DNA of 64,000 nucleotides, from positions 1,488,001-1,552,000 of the forward strand of contig NZ_JADBEC010000002.1 of NCBI RefSeq assembly GCF_014873945.1. Direction: 5' to 3'. This DNA comes from Rhizobium viscosum (GTDB taxonomy: Bacteria > Pseudomonadota > Alphaproteobacteria > Rhizobiales > Rhizobiaceae). The stretch's first letter is position 1. Each line of letters opens with the position of its first letter. The translations under genes and the position numbers were made by a program. The notes under the pieces are model-generated. The model searched no databases and was not told the origin of the DNA. It worked only from the letters and a program-made list of their open reading frames with translations. Positions 1 to 8,605 of this stretch are shown here, piece after piece.

Positions 1-963
1 ACGGTGCAGGCGAACTATACGGTCAATATCACGACGCGTGTCGACGGAGAGCTCCAGAGCGTGATGTTTGTCGAGGGGCAGGCTGTCAAGAAGGGCGACG
101 TGCTCGCCATCATCGACCCCCGCCCTTTCCAGGCGGCCGACGATCAGGCTGCCGCAAAGATCAAGCAGGACCAGGCCGATCTCGCCAACGCCCAATATCT
201 GCTCGGCAAGGACCAGAAACTGGGCCAGCAGCAGATCGTCACGCAGGAAACCGTCGAGCAGCAACAAAGCATGGTGGCAAGTGCACAGGCACAGCTTGCG
301 CAGGATCAGGCCGCCAAGGAGGCTGCTGACGTGTCGCTCTCTTATACCGAGATCCGCTCACCGATCGACGGCCGCACGGGTATACGTCGGGTCGATCCCG
401 GCAACGAAGTCCAGACGACCGATACGACGCCGATCGTCACCATCACCCAGACACAGCCGATCACGGTCGTCTCAACCCTGCGTGAGGACGATCTCGACGC
501 GGTGCGTGACGCACTGAAGGCCGGTCCGGTCGAAGTGACAGCGGTGTCTATGGATCAGTCGCAGCAGCTTGCGTCCGGCACGCTCTCGCTCATCGACAAC
601 GTCATCGATCAGGCAAGCGGCACGATCCGCATCAAATCGATCTTCGAAAACAAGGACGATGCCCTGTGGCCGGGCCAGTTCGTGATGCTGCGGATTAAGC
701 AGCGGACGCTTCAAAAGGCCGTGACCGTTCCCTCCGCAGCACTTGAGCGCGGAGAAGACGGTTTCTACGTCTATGTCATCGATGCGGCCGGCACGGCTAC
801 CGTGCGTAAGGTCACCCCCGGCCCGATCGAGAGCGGCCGCGCCGTCATCGAAAAGGGCCTTGCCGGCAACGAGCAGGTCGTCACGTCAGGCCAGTATCGC
901 CTGGATGTCGGTACTCGGGTTTCCATTCAGCAAGCGACCGCTTCTGCTGCCGCCAAGGAGTAG
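1..963 (+). CDS. RND efflux periplasmic adaptor (MdtA/HlyD type), 5' end outside window
   Basis: This is the membrane-fusion subunit that couples an inner-membrane RND pump to an outer-membrane channel. The frame is open from base 1, so the signal peptide and N-terminus lie upstream. What is visible starts in the first half of the biotinyl-lipoyl domain (VEGQAVKKGDVLAIIDP). A Gln/Ala-rich coiled-coil hairpin follows at about residues 40-110, then the second lipoyl half (SYTEIRSPIDGRTG) and beta-barrel and membrane-proximal domains. The stop lies 3 bases before the pump gene, so the two are one operon. MdtA-like from overall pattern; substrate unknown. Confidence 0.9.
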   Translation, partial: TVQANYTVNITTRVDGELQSVMFVEGQAVKKGDVLAIIDPRPFQAADDQAAAKIKQDQADLANAQYLLGKDQKLGQQQIVTQETVEQQQSMVASAQAQLAQDQAAKEAADVSLSYTEIRSPIDGRTGIRRVDPGNEVQTTDTTPIVTITQTQPITVVSTLREDDLDAVRDALKAGPVEVTAVSMDQSQQLASGTLSLIDNVIDQASGTIRIKSIFENKDDALWPGQFVMLRIKQRTLQKAVTVPSAALERGEDGFYVYVIDAAGTATVRKVTPGPIESGRAVIEKGLAGNEQVVTSGQYRLDVGTRVSIQQATASAAAKE

Positions 964-966
964 GCC

Positions 967-3900
967 ATGTCGATTTCCTCCTGGTTCATCGAACGGCCGA
1001 TTGCCGCCTCGCTGCTGATGGCCGGCCTCTTTGGCATCGGTATCGTCGCCTACCCTCTCCTGCCGGTGGCACCCCTGCCGCAAGTCGATTTTCCGACGAT
1101 CCAGGTCTCGACACAGCTTCCCGGCGCCGATCCGAAGACGATGGCATCGGCGGTAACCCAGCCGCTGGAGCGGCAGTTCGGCCAGATCCCCGGCGTCACC
1201 CAGATGACCTCGACGAGCACGCTCGGCTCGAGCGCGATCACTCTGCAATTCGATCTGTCGCGCGACGTCGATAGCGCCGCCCAGGACGTGCAGACCGCAA
1301 TCAACGCGGCCGGAGGGCAATTGCCGACGGACCTGCCTTCGCCGCCAACCTATCGCAAGGTCAATCCCGCCGATCCGCCGGTCATGGTTCTTGCGCTCAC
1401 TTCGGATACCCTGCCGCTGACGCAAGTCGACGATTTTGCCGAAAGCGTGCTCGCGCAGCATGTCAGCCAGATCGACGGCGTTTCGCAGGTTCTGATCTTC
1501 GGACAGCAGAAGCCGGCCGTGCGCCTGCAGATCGATCCCGGCAAGATCGCCGAGATGGGACTTTCCCTTGAGGATATCCGCAGCGCCGTGACCGGCATCA
1601 CCAGCAACTCACCGAAAGGCAGTGTGCAGGGTGGAGAACACACCTACACGATCTATGACAATGACCAGCTCCTGAAGGCCGCCCCCTGGAACGATTCGAT
1701 CGTCGCTTATCGCGACGGCGCTCCGGTCCGCATCAGCGATATCGGCCAGGCGATCGACGGACCGGAGAACGATCAGCTGGCGGCCTGGGCCGATGGCAAG
1801 AGGGCGATCCTCCTGCCGATCTTCAAGCTCCCGGGCGCCAACATCATCGATACGGTCGGCGCGATCCGCGCTGCCCTGCCGCAGCTGCAAGCGATCGCAC
1901 CGGCCGCCATCCACCTCTCCATCCTCAGCGACCGGACGACCACGATCCGCGCCTCGGTGGCGGATGTCGAAACGACGCTTGTCATTACCATCGCCCTTGT
2001 GGTCATGGTGATCTTCATCTTCCTGCGCAATGTCTGGGTGACGGTGATCCCGAGCGTCACCGTGCCGCTGGCGCTCCTGGCAACATTGGCGCTGATGTAT
2101 GTCGCTGGCTTCAGCCTCGATAATCTCTCGCTGATGGGCTTGAGTATCGCCGTCGGTTTCGTCGTCGATGATGCGATCGTGATGGTCGAGAACATTCATC
2201 GCCATATGGAGATGGACAAAACGCCGAAACAAGCGGCAATCGACGGCGCGCGCGAAATCGGCTTCACCATCATTTCGATCAGTATCTCGCTCGTCGCCGT
2301 TTTCATTCCGCTGCTCCTGATGGGCGGCATTGTCGGCCGGCTATTCCGGGAGTTCGCAATCACCGTGACGATGACGATCGTCGTCTCGGCAATCGTCTCG
2401 CTGACCATCACACCGATGATGAGTTCACGCTTCCTGAAGCCGGAAAAAGACGCCAACCATGGCAGGCTTTATGCAATGAGCGAGAAGGCGTTCGACGGGC
2501 TTCTTGCCGCCTACCGCTACACGCTCGATATAGCGCTGCGCCATCACCGGCTGACCATGACAGTCTTCATCGCTTCGCTTGCGGCAACCGGCTTCCTGTT
2601 CGTCAATATTCCCAAGGGCTTCTTCCCGATCCAGGACACCGGCCTGATCACCGGTACACTCGAAGCCGCGCAGGATATTTCCTTCGCTGAAATGTCGCGC
2701 CACCAGCTTGAGGCAGGCAAAATCGTTGCCAGCGATCCCGGGGTTGCGACCGTCGGCATGGCCGTCGGCAGCGGAGCGGGCCAGACCATCAATAACGGCC
2801 GCATGTTCATCACGCTAAAGCCTGAAGACCAGCGCGATGCCTCGGCAAGCGAAATCATCAACCGGCTTCGTCCGAAACTCGCGCAGATGCAGGGTGCAGA
2901 ACTCTTCCTGCAGCCGGCGCAGGATATCAACGTCGGCGGACGCGCCTCGGCCACGCAGTTCCAATATACGCTGCAGGACGGCAATGCCGACGAGCTCGAC
3001 GACTGGGCAGCTAAGCTGCTTGCCACATTCAAGACGCTGCCGGAGCTGACCGATGTCGCCACCGACCAGCAGAATAGCGGCGCTACCGTCACGCTTACGA
3101 TCGACCGTGACCAGGCATCGCGCTTCGGCATTGCGCCGCAAATGATCGACGATACGCTTAACGATGCTTTCGGCCAGCGCCAGGTCACCCAATATTTCAC
3201 CGACCTGAACAGCTACCATGTGGTTCTCGAGCTTGCACCGCAATTCCAGAAATCGCCGCTGGCGATCAACGGTCTCTATATCAAATCGCCGCTGACCGGC
3301 GAGCAGGTTCCCTTGAACCAGCTCGTCAAGCAGACGACGGAGCCGACGGCCGTGCTTGCCGTCAACCACCAGAGCCAGTTTCCGGCCGTCACACTCTCCT
3401 TCAACCTCGCAAAGGGCACCGCACTCAGCCAGGCGGTTGCCGCGATCAGCAAGGCTGAGGCCGATCTCGGCAAGCCGGCAACCGTCATCGGCACGTTCCA
3501 GGGCAACGCTCAGGCCTATCAGAGCTCGCTCTCAAGCGAACCGCTGCTGATACTTGCAGCGATTGCCGTGATCTATCTGATCCTCGGCGTACTCTATGAG
3601 AGCTATTTCCACCCGCTGACGATCCTGTCGACGCTTCCCTCCGCGGGCCTCGGTGCTCTCGTCATGCTCTGGGCCTTCGGCTTCGACTTTACCGTGATCG
3701 CGCTGATCGGCGTGATTCTGCTGATCGGCATCGTCAAGAAGAACGGCATCATGATCATCGACTTCGCCATCGCCGCCCAGCGCGAGCAGGGACTGTCGCC
3801 GGAAGACGCGATCCGTCAGGCCTGTCTCCTGCGCTTCCGCCCGATCATCATGACGACAGCGGCGGCACTTCTTGCCGGTCTGCCACTGATGCTCGGCCAC

Positions 3901-4083
3901 GGCACCGGCTCGGAACTGCGCCAGCCGCTCGGCTATTCCGTGGTCGGCGGCCTGCTCATCAGCCAGGTGATGACGCTCTACACCACCCCGGTCGTCTACC
4001 TCTACCTGGAAAAACTGAGCGAATTCGTCAGCCGCAGACGGCACGCCACCACCGGCGCCCCAACCCAAGCCCCGGCAGAATAA
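967..4083 (+). CDS. RND multidrug efflux pump, MdtB/MdtC-AcrB family
   Basis: Inner-membrane proton/drug antiporter of 1038 residues, full length for the HAE1 family. It begins with the typical SSWFIERPIAASLLMAG first membrane helix and has two large periplasmic loops. The proton-relay Asp pair is in GFVVDDAIVMVEN near residue 400, and the relay Lys is in GIVKKNG near residue 924. The upstream adaptor is co-transcribed. No outer-membrane channel gene follows, so a TolC-type protein must come from elsewhere. Export of toxic organic compounds is the family role; the specific substrate cannot be read from sequence. Confidence 0.93.
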   Translation: MSISSWFIERPIAASLLMAGLFGIGIVAYPLLPVAPLPQVDFPTIQVSTQLPGADPKTMASAVTQPLERQFGQIPGVTQMTSTSTLGSSAITLQFDLSRDVDSAAQDVQTAINAAGGQLPTDLPSPPTYRKVNPADPPVMVLALTSDTLPLTQVDDFAESVLAQHVSQIDGVSQVLIFGQQKPAVRLQIDPGKIAEMGLSLEDIRSAVTGITSNSPKGSVQGGEHTYTIYDNDQLLKAAPWNDSIVAYRDGAPVRISDIGQAIDGPENDQLAAWADGKRAILLPIFKLPGANIIDTVGAIRAALPQLQAIAPAAIHLSILSDRTTTIRASVADVETTLVITIALVVMVIFIFLRNVWVTVIPSVTVPLALLATLALMYVAGFSLDNLSLMGLSIAVGFVVDDAIVMVENIHRHMEMDKTPKQAAIDGAREIGFTIISISISLVAVFIPLLLMGGIVGRLFREFAITVTMTIVVSAIVSLTITPMMSSRFLKPEKDANHGRLYAMSEKAFDGLLAAYRYTLDIALRHHRLTMTVFIASLAATGFLFVNIPKGFFPIQDTGLITGTLEAAQDISFAEMSRHQLEAGKIVASDPGVATVGMAVGSGAGQTINNGRMFITLKPEDQRDASASEIINRLRPKLAQMQGAELFLQPAQDINVGGRASATQFQYTLQDGNADELDDWAAKLLATFKTLPELTDVATDQQNSGATVTLTIDRDQASRFGIAPQMIDDTLNDAFGQRQVTQYFTDLNSYHVVLELAPQFQKSPLAINGLYIKSPLTGEQVPLNQLVKQTTEPTAVLAVNHQSQFPAVTLSFNLAKGTALSQAVAAISKAEADLGKPATVIGTFQGNAQAYQSSLSSEPLLILAAIAVIYLILGVLYESYFHPLTILSTLPSAGLGALVMLWAFGFDFTVIALIGVILLIGIVKKNGIMIIDFAIAAQREQGLSPEDAIRQACLLRFRPIIMTTAAALLAGLPLMLGHGTGSELRQPLGYSVVGGLLISQVMTLYTTPVVYLYLEKLSEFVSRRRHATTGAPTQAPAE

Positions 4084-4114
4084 CCCTCCCAATCGACACG
4101 AAAGGATTAAAACC

Positions 4115-5365
4115 ATGGAACCTCTTTCTAGACGCACGGTTCTAGCGCTTGGAGCGATGGGCGGAACGGCACTTGCGGCGGGTGCAGCGCACGCAGCAAG
4201 CTTCGGCAATCCCGATCAGCCGGCAGAAGGCGCGATCAACGCCAATCCTGCCGGGCTCTCCGATCCCGGCCCGAAGAACCCTGCCATCAACGATCAGTTT
4301 CCCTCGTTCGGCAATCCGCCGGCAACCGATGTCGGCGATATGCAGCTCTTCTGGGGATCGTTCAACAATGCCCCCAAGCGCATCCAGAACGGCGGCTGGG
4401 CACGGCAAGTGACGCAGGCCGATTTTGCAATTTCCGAAGCGGTCTCCGGCGTCAACATGCGCCTTGGCCCCGGCGGCATCCGCGAGATGCACTGGCACCG
4501 GGCTTCCGAATGGGCGATCATGACCAATGGCCGCTGCCGGGTGACCGTGCTTGATCCGCAGGGCCGCGCCTATGTGCAGGATGTCGAGGCTGGCGATCTC
4601 TGGTATTTTCCAGCAGGTTACCCGCACTCGCTCCAAGGCCTCGGGCCTGAGGGTGCCGAATTCGTCCTCGTCTTCGATGAGGGCGACCAGTCCGAATATG
4701 GCACGCTGCTCCTGACCGACTGGCTGGCGCATACCTCGCCGGAACTGCTCGCCAAGAATTTCGGCGTGCCGCAGGACACGTTCAAGAACATCCCGTTGCA
4801 GGATCTCTGGATCTTCCAGGGCAAGGAGCCAGGTCCGCTTTCGGCCGACCAGGAGGCCGTGGCTTCCGGCGGCCTGCCGCCCTACCCCTTCACCTACAGA
4901 CTGACGGCATCGGCACCCCTGAAGCAGAATGCATCGGGCACGATCCAGCTTGCCGACAGCAGCATCTTCAAGGTTTCCAAGACGATTGCCGCTGCGATCG
5001 AGACGATCAAGCCGGGCGGCGTGCGCGAAATGCACTGGCATCCGAATGCCGACGAATGGCAGTACTGGATGAAGGGCGAGGGCCGCATGACGGTGTTCGA
5101 TGCCGGCCCGCGCAGCCAGACCGCCGATTTCCGGCCCGGCGATATCGGCTATGTCAAAAGGAGCCAGGGCCACATTATCGAGAATACCGGCAAGACGGAC
5201 CTTCAATTCGTCGCCGTCTTCAAGGTGGCTGACTATCAGGAGGTCGGCCTCTCCTCGTGGCTGACCCATACGCCTGCCGCCCTCGTTGCCCAGCATCTCA
5301 ATATCAGCGTCCAAGATATTGCGAAATTCCCTGCCGACCAGCCGGGTATCATGCCCAAGGGCTGA
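4115..5365 (+). CDS. oxdC: Tat-exported bicupin, oxalate decarboxylase family
   Basis: Predicted oxalate decarboxylase (oxalate to formate and CO2, Mn-dependent), 416 residues. The N-terminus has a twin-arginine signal (SRRTVLALGAMGG) ending near AHA-A, so the enzyme should be periplasmic. Cupin 1 has metal ligands H126, H128, E132, H171; cupin 2 has H307, H309, E314, H353. The active-site lid, SENST in the Bacillus enzyme, reads SEYGT here (193-197), keeping the catalytic Glu. The start has an AAGGA-type ribosome site. It lies 31 bases after the pump gene and is followed by a terminator. Confidence 0.88.
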   Translation: MEPLSRRTVLALGAMGGTALAAGAAHAASFGNPDQPAEGAINANPAGLSDPGPKNPAINDQFPSFGNPPATDVGDMQLFWGSFNNAPKRIQNGGWARQVTQADFAISEAVSGVNMRLGPGGIREMHWHRASEWAIMTNGRCRVTVLDPQGRAYVQDVEAGDLWYFPAGYPHSLQGLGPEGAEFVLVFDEGDQSEYGTLLLTDWLAHTSPELLAKNFGVPQDTFKNIPLQDLWIFQGKEPGPLSADQEAVASGGLPPYPFTYRLTASAPLKQNASGTIQLADSSIFKVSKTIAAAIETIKPGGVREMHWHPNADEWQYWMKGEGRMTVFDAGPRSQTADFRPGDIGYVKRSQGHIIENTGKTDLQFVAVFKVADYQEVGLSSWLTHTPAALVAQHLNISVQDIAKFPADQPGIMPKG

Positions 5366-5392
5366 CCCCTTGTATTGCGGCTGCAAAACACC

Positions 5393-5423
5393 ACCTCCGC
5401 CATGGCAAGTGGCGGAGGTTTTT
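5393..5423 (+). terminator. Rho-independent terminator after oxdC
   Basis: A perfect 10-bp stem (ACCTCCGCCA / TGGCGGAGGT) with a 7-base loop is followed by TTTT. It closes the efflux/oxdC transcription unit before the sigma-factor gene. Confidence 0.8.
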
Positions 5424-5518
5424 GGCGTTTACGGAAAACCGGCATGCCCTTTCCGGCCGTTCGAAAAAATTCCGCATCGGCACGGAATAAAATCTGCGAT
5501 GCTTTCGTATACTCAATC

Positions 5519-6058
5519 ATGGAACGGAAAGAACGCCCCTTCGATGTCATTGGTCAGCTCGCAGCGCTTCGTCGCTACGCGCGCTCGCTGGTGCGCAATT
5601 CGGACGAGGCGGAGGATCTCGTGCATGATGCACTGGTGCGGGCCTTCGAGAAGCGCAAGAGCTTCCGCAGCGGCGGAAACCTGCGCACCTGGCTGCTTTC
5701 CATTCTGCACAATGCGCATATCGACCGGGTGCGACAAACCCGCTCGCTGACGCGCCGCCATGATGAAGCGGCAGTCGAGGCGGAGCAGTCGCTGCCGGCC
5801 GGACAGGAACATGCGGTGCGCCTGCAGCAAGTGCGCAACGCCTTTTTCGATCTGCCGGAAGAGCAGCGTGAAGCGCTGCATCTCGTGGCGATCGAGGACC
5901 TGTCCTATCAGGAAGCGGCCAATGCGCTCGGCATTCCTGTCGGCACGCTGATGTCGCGCATTTCCCGCGCCCGCGCCCAGTTGCGCGAGTTCGAAGAGAA
6001 GATGCCGCGCATTGCGCATCTGAAATTAGTTGGAGGGAACGGCAATGAAGGCGATTGA
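5519..6058 (+). CDS. ECF-family RNA polymerase sigma factor
   Basis: Alternative sigma factor of 179 residues from the chosen ATG; longer upstream starts would add a non-conserved tail running through the terminator region. Region 2 (LRRYARSLVRNSDEAEDLVHDALVRAFEKRKSF) covers about residues 15-50 and region 4 (LPEEQREALHLVAIEDLSYQEAANALGIPVGTLMSRISRARAQLR) about 107-150. The gene overlaps the next one by 14 bases, and that product looks like its anti-sigma factor. There is no strong ribosome site before the ATG. A GGAAT (5484) - 17 bp - CGTA element just upstream might be a self-recognised promoter. Confidence 0.9.
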   Translation: MERKERPFDVIGQLAALRRYARSLVRNSDEAEDLVHDALVRAFEKRKSFRSGGNLRTWLLSILHNAHIDRVRQTRSLTRRHDEAAVEAEQSLPAGQEHAVRLQQVRNAFFDLPEEQREALHLVAIEDLSYQEAANALGIPVGTLMSRISRARAQLREFEEKMPRIAHLKLVGGNGNEGD

Positions 6059-6812
6059 TCCAATCATCGATGCCGATCTCGACGCCTATGTAGACGGCGA
6101 GCTCGATGTTGCACGGCGTATCCAGGTGGAATCCTATCTCTCCGAGAATCCGGCCATTGCCGCCAAGGTCATGGCCGATCTCAGCATGAAGGGCGAATTG
6201 CGCCTGGCGCTCGCCGGCGAAAGCGCCTTCGGCCGCGCCGAGACGCGCGATGCCGCCCGAAAGCTGGAACGCGGCCTTTCCTACGGTCGCATCCTTCATT
6301 CGGTGCAGCGCATTGCTGCTGTTGGTGTACTGCTCGCCGCCGGCTGGGTGGCACATAATTCCTTCGGCGCCTTCACGGCAACGGAAGTCGCAGCTTCTGT
6401 TCCGGCACCAGCCTATGTCGAGGATGCGGTGCGCGCCTACCGCACGGCAGCGCTTCGTGAAACCATCCCGTCGCAGACGGCATCTGCCTATAGCGCCGAT
6501 GAAATCCGCGCTGCGACCGCAATCGTGATGCCCGAACTGCCAAAAGGCTGGAAGGTTGCCGATGTGCAGATCTTCCCGTCGGATTTTGGCCCGAGCGTGG
6601 AAATGGCAATCGAGGAAGCAGACGGCAAGCGCCTGTCGCTCTTCGCCGTCCGGCCAGGTGCCTTCGAGGTGAAGCCGGTCAGTCATCTTGCCCTTGAAAA
6701 GACAGAAGCCGCTTACTGGCAGATCGGCGAGGTCGCTTACGCGCTGATCGCCGAAAACAGCGGCGCCAATCTCGATCAGGCAGCCGAACGGCTTGCCCGG
6801 TCACTCTACTAG
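6045..6812 (+). CDS. Putative membrane-anchored anti-sigma factor
   Basis: Partner of the preceding ECF sigma factor, 255 residues. The start is the ATG at 6045, which has a GGAGGG ribosome site 9 bases upstream, not the TTG at 6030. The N-terminal cytoplasmic part (DADLDAYVDGELDVARRIQVESYLSENP, about 6-35) is the typical zinc-finger-type anti-sigma helix region without the full HxxxCxxC motif. One membrane helix follows (IAAVGVLLAAGWVAH, about 93-107), then a periplasmic C-terminal domain. The overlap with the sigma gene implies translational coupling. The inducing signal is unknown. Confidence 0.8.
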   Translation: MKAIDPIIDADLDAYVDGELDVARRIQVESYLSENPAIAAKVMADLSMKGELRLALAGESAFGRAETRDAARKLERGLSYGRILHSVQRIAAVGVLLAAGWVAHNSFGAFTATEVAASVPAPAYVEDAVRAYRTAALRETIPSQTASAYSADEIRAATAIVMPELPKGWKVADVQIFPSDFGPSVEMAIEEADGKRLSLFAVRPGAFEVKPVSHLALEKTEAAYWQIGEVAYALIAENSGANLDQAAERLARSLY

Positions 6813-6832
6813 TTCAACCGAGGAGATCAGTC

Positions 6833-7549
6833 ATGAATCCGATCAATCCCCGTTATGGTTACGGCTCTAGCGCCCAGACACAGGCCCTTTTCGATGAAGG
6901 TCTGCGCCAGCATATGCTACGCGTCTACAACTATATGGCGCTCGGCCTTGTCATTACCGGCATCGTCGCCTTCATCGTCGGCTCGACCCCGGCGTTGTAC
7001 GTGCCGATTTTCCAGACGCCGCTCAAGTGGGTGGTGATGCTGGCGCCACTCGCCTTCGTATTCTTCTTCTCGTTCCGCATCCAGTCGATGTCGTCGAGCA
7101 CCGCACAGATGACCTTCTGGGCCTTCTGCGCCGTGATGGGCCTGTCGCTTGCCTCCGTCTTCCTGGTCTTCACCAAGACGAGCATCGCTCAGACCTTCTT
7201 CATCACCGCTGCCATGTTCGGCGCGATCAGCCTCTACGGCTACACGACGAAGCGTGACCTTTCGAAGATGGGTTCGTTCCTGATGATGGGCCTGTTCGGC
7301 ATCATCATCGCCGGCATCGTTAACATCTTCCTGGGTTCGTCCGCCCTGCAGTTCGCGATCTCGGTGATTGGTATCGTCGTCTTCGTCGGCCTCACTGCCT
7401 ACGACACGCAGAACATCAAGGAACAGTATTCGGAAAACTACGATCAGGAATCGAACCAGAAGCTGGCCGTCTTCGGCGCTCTCTCGCTCTACCTGAACTT
7501 CGTCAACATCTTCCAGCTTCTGCTCAACTTCACGGGCGAGCGGGAATAA
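6833..7549 (+). CDS. Bax inhibitor-1/YccA family membrane protein
   Basis: Integral inner-membrane protein of 238 residues with seven hydrophobic segments from about residue 30 to the end, and the conserved C-terminal AYDTQNIKEQY stretch of the BI-1/YccA family. Members have been linked to ion (calcium) leak and to protecting or inhibiting the FtsH protease. It has a GAGGAG ribosome site 9 bases upstream and follows the anti-sigma gene by 20 bases, so it may be part of that transcription unit. A terminator lies about 90 bases downstream. Confidence 0.88.
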   Translation: MNPINPRYGYGSSAQTQALFDEGLRQHMLRVYNYMALGLVITGIVAFIVGSTPALYVPIFQTPLKWVVMLAPLAFVFFFSFRIQSMSSSTAQMTFWAFCAVMGLSLASVFLVFTKTSIAQTFFITAAMFGAISLYGYTTKRDLSKMGSFLMMGLFGIIIAGIVNIFLGSSALQFAISVIGIVVFVGLTAYDTQNIKEQYSENYDQESNQKLAVFGALSLYLNFVNIFQLLLNFTGERE

Positions 7550-7635
7550 GGACCGCGCTTCTGGGGGCAATGGAAGCGCAGAGCGCCCGGTTCGAAATCT
7601 GTGACAGGATGACGGATCGGGTGCTCACCCTAAAG

Positions 7636-7670
7636 AAAACGGCCGGGCTTGATGCCCGGCCGTTTTCGTT
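7636..7670 (+). terminator. Strong terminator, possibly bidirectional
   Basis: A 13-bp perfect stem (AAAACGGCCGGGC / GCCCGGCCGTTTT) encloses a 5-base loop (TTGAT), with A-rich and T-rich flanks on both sides. It ends the 6833-7549 transcript and could also stop minus-strand transcription. Confidence 0.85.
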
Positions 7671-7752
7671 TGTGGATTTTACGTTAGAATTTCAAATCGG
7701 AAATTCACATACGGTTGTTAGATTTGATCGACGAATTCGACACAATTTTTCG

Positions 7753-7905
7753 CTAAGAATTTGAGTCGGATTTTGTGCTCTTGCCTGCCTCTTCCATCTT
7801 CCGCCCCAGCCTGGTCTTGCCCGCCCGGCGCGGTCCGACGATCAAGACCACTGGCGTATCCGAAAGGGCTTCCTCTGCCCGGCGCTCCACGAACCGCTTG
7901 TACAT
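7753..7905 (-). pseudogene. Truncated AAA ATPase (DUF4143-type ATP-binding protein) stub
   Basis: A 50-codon frame starts MYKRFVERRAEEAL, continues DTPVVLIVGPRRAGKTRL and stops 17 residues later. This matches the N-terminus and Walker A loop of the AAA_14/DUF4143 family, whose members are normally about 400 residues. A CAGGGA-like ribosome site precedes the ATG. Everything after the Walker A region is missing, so the stub cannot be a working ATPase. It is not adjacent to any recognisable remainder. Confidence 0.6.
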
Positions 7906-8066
7906 ACTCGCCCCGATTCCCTGAAAATTGGAATTATTGGCTATGATATTTGGAAGTCAATAATCTGTTGATTGGAACTTAGTGGCGTAAACTTTGGGAA
8001 CCGGCGGTCGCTCGAACGTGCGCTTCCTACTGCCGGCCGCTGACCGGCACCCGTCCTTCTCGGTGG

Positions 8067-8541
8067 TTATCGGAGAGGGAGAGAGGGGCCGGAAAGGGTT
8101 GGTCTGGCGGGTTTTGAGAGCGCCCGGGCGAGCCTTTCCTCGCTCTCGACAAGGTTCTCCATGACGATGATCTCGTCTCCGGCCGCCGACGCGGCCACAC
8201 CCTCGATTGTTCGTACCGCCCATGCCAGTCGAGGCGGCTGCATCCTTGATGCCGCCAATGCGCTGCTTACCTTTCCCGAACAAGGTCGGCCCGTTGGCCC
8301 CGCTCCGGGCTTAGGTAGCCAACCCAGGGGTCTATCAGGAACAGCCCCTCCAACGTTTCGACGTCCCCTCGAGAACGGCCGCGACAAGAGCCGTTTGCCG
8401 TTCTGCGTGAGGCCTGACAAGTGCCTCTACCGCCGCTGGCCGCCGTCCAGCACAAATCGGCTGGATGCCAAGACCAGAAAACATGACATTTCCCGGCGTG
8501 AAACCGTTAGGTCAAAACTGCGTGCCGGATTTTTAGCTTAG
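8067..8541 (-). pseudogene. Decayed coding region, family not recognised
   Basis: On the minus strand, protein-like stretches occur in different frames in succession: AVEALVRPHAERQTALVAAVLEG, then VETLEGLFLIDPWVGYL, then LAASRMQPPRLAWAVRTI and EGVAASAAGDEIIVMENLVE. Stops or frame jumps separate them, which suggests one old gene broken by several small indels. I could not assign a family. Plus-strand frames here look like shadows. The rest of 7906-8066 shows nothing recognisable. Confidence 0.3.
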
Positions 8542-8568
8542 CACTTCAATTGAAATCGGGAAGCAAAC

Positions 8569-8586
8569 GCCACATCCGTCTGTGGC
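8569..8586 (-). terminator. Possible terminator after the DUF1612-type gene
   Basis: Stem GCCACA / TGTGGC with a 6-base loop lies 20 bases past the minus-strand stop and is followed on that strand by a weak T-rich run (GTTTGCTT). Confidence 0.4.
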
Positions 8587-8605
8587 AACAGCCCTGCCCC
8601 GGATT

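Noticed and set aside
1609..2232. Long minus-strand frames inside the RND pump, cob and other genes
   Set aside because: They mirror conserved genes, have His/Asp/Arg-skewed composition typical of antisense shadows in GC-rich DNA, and lack ribosome sites.
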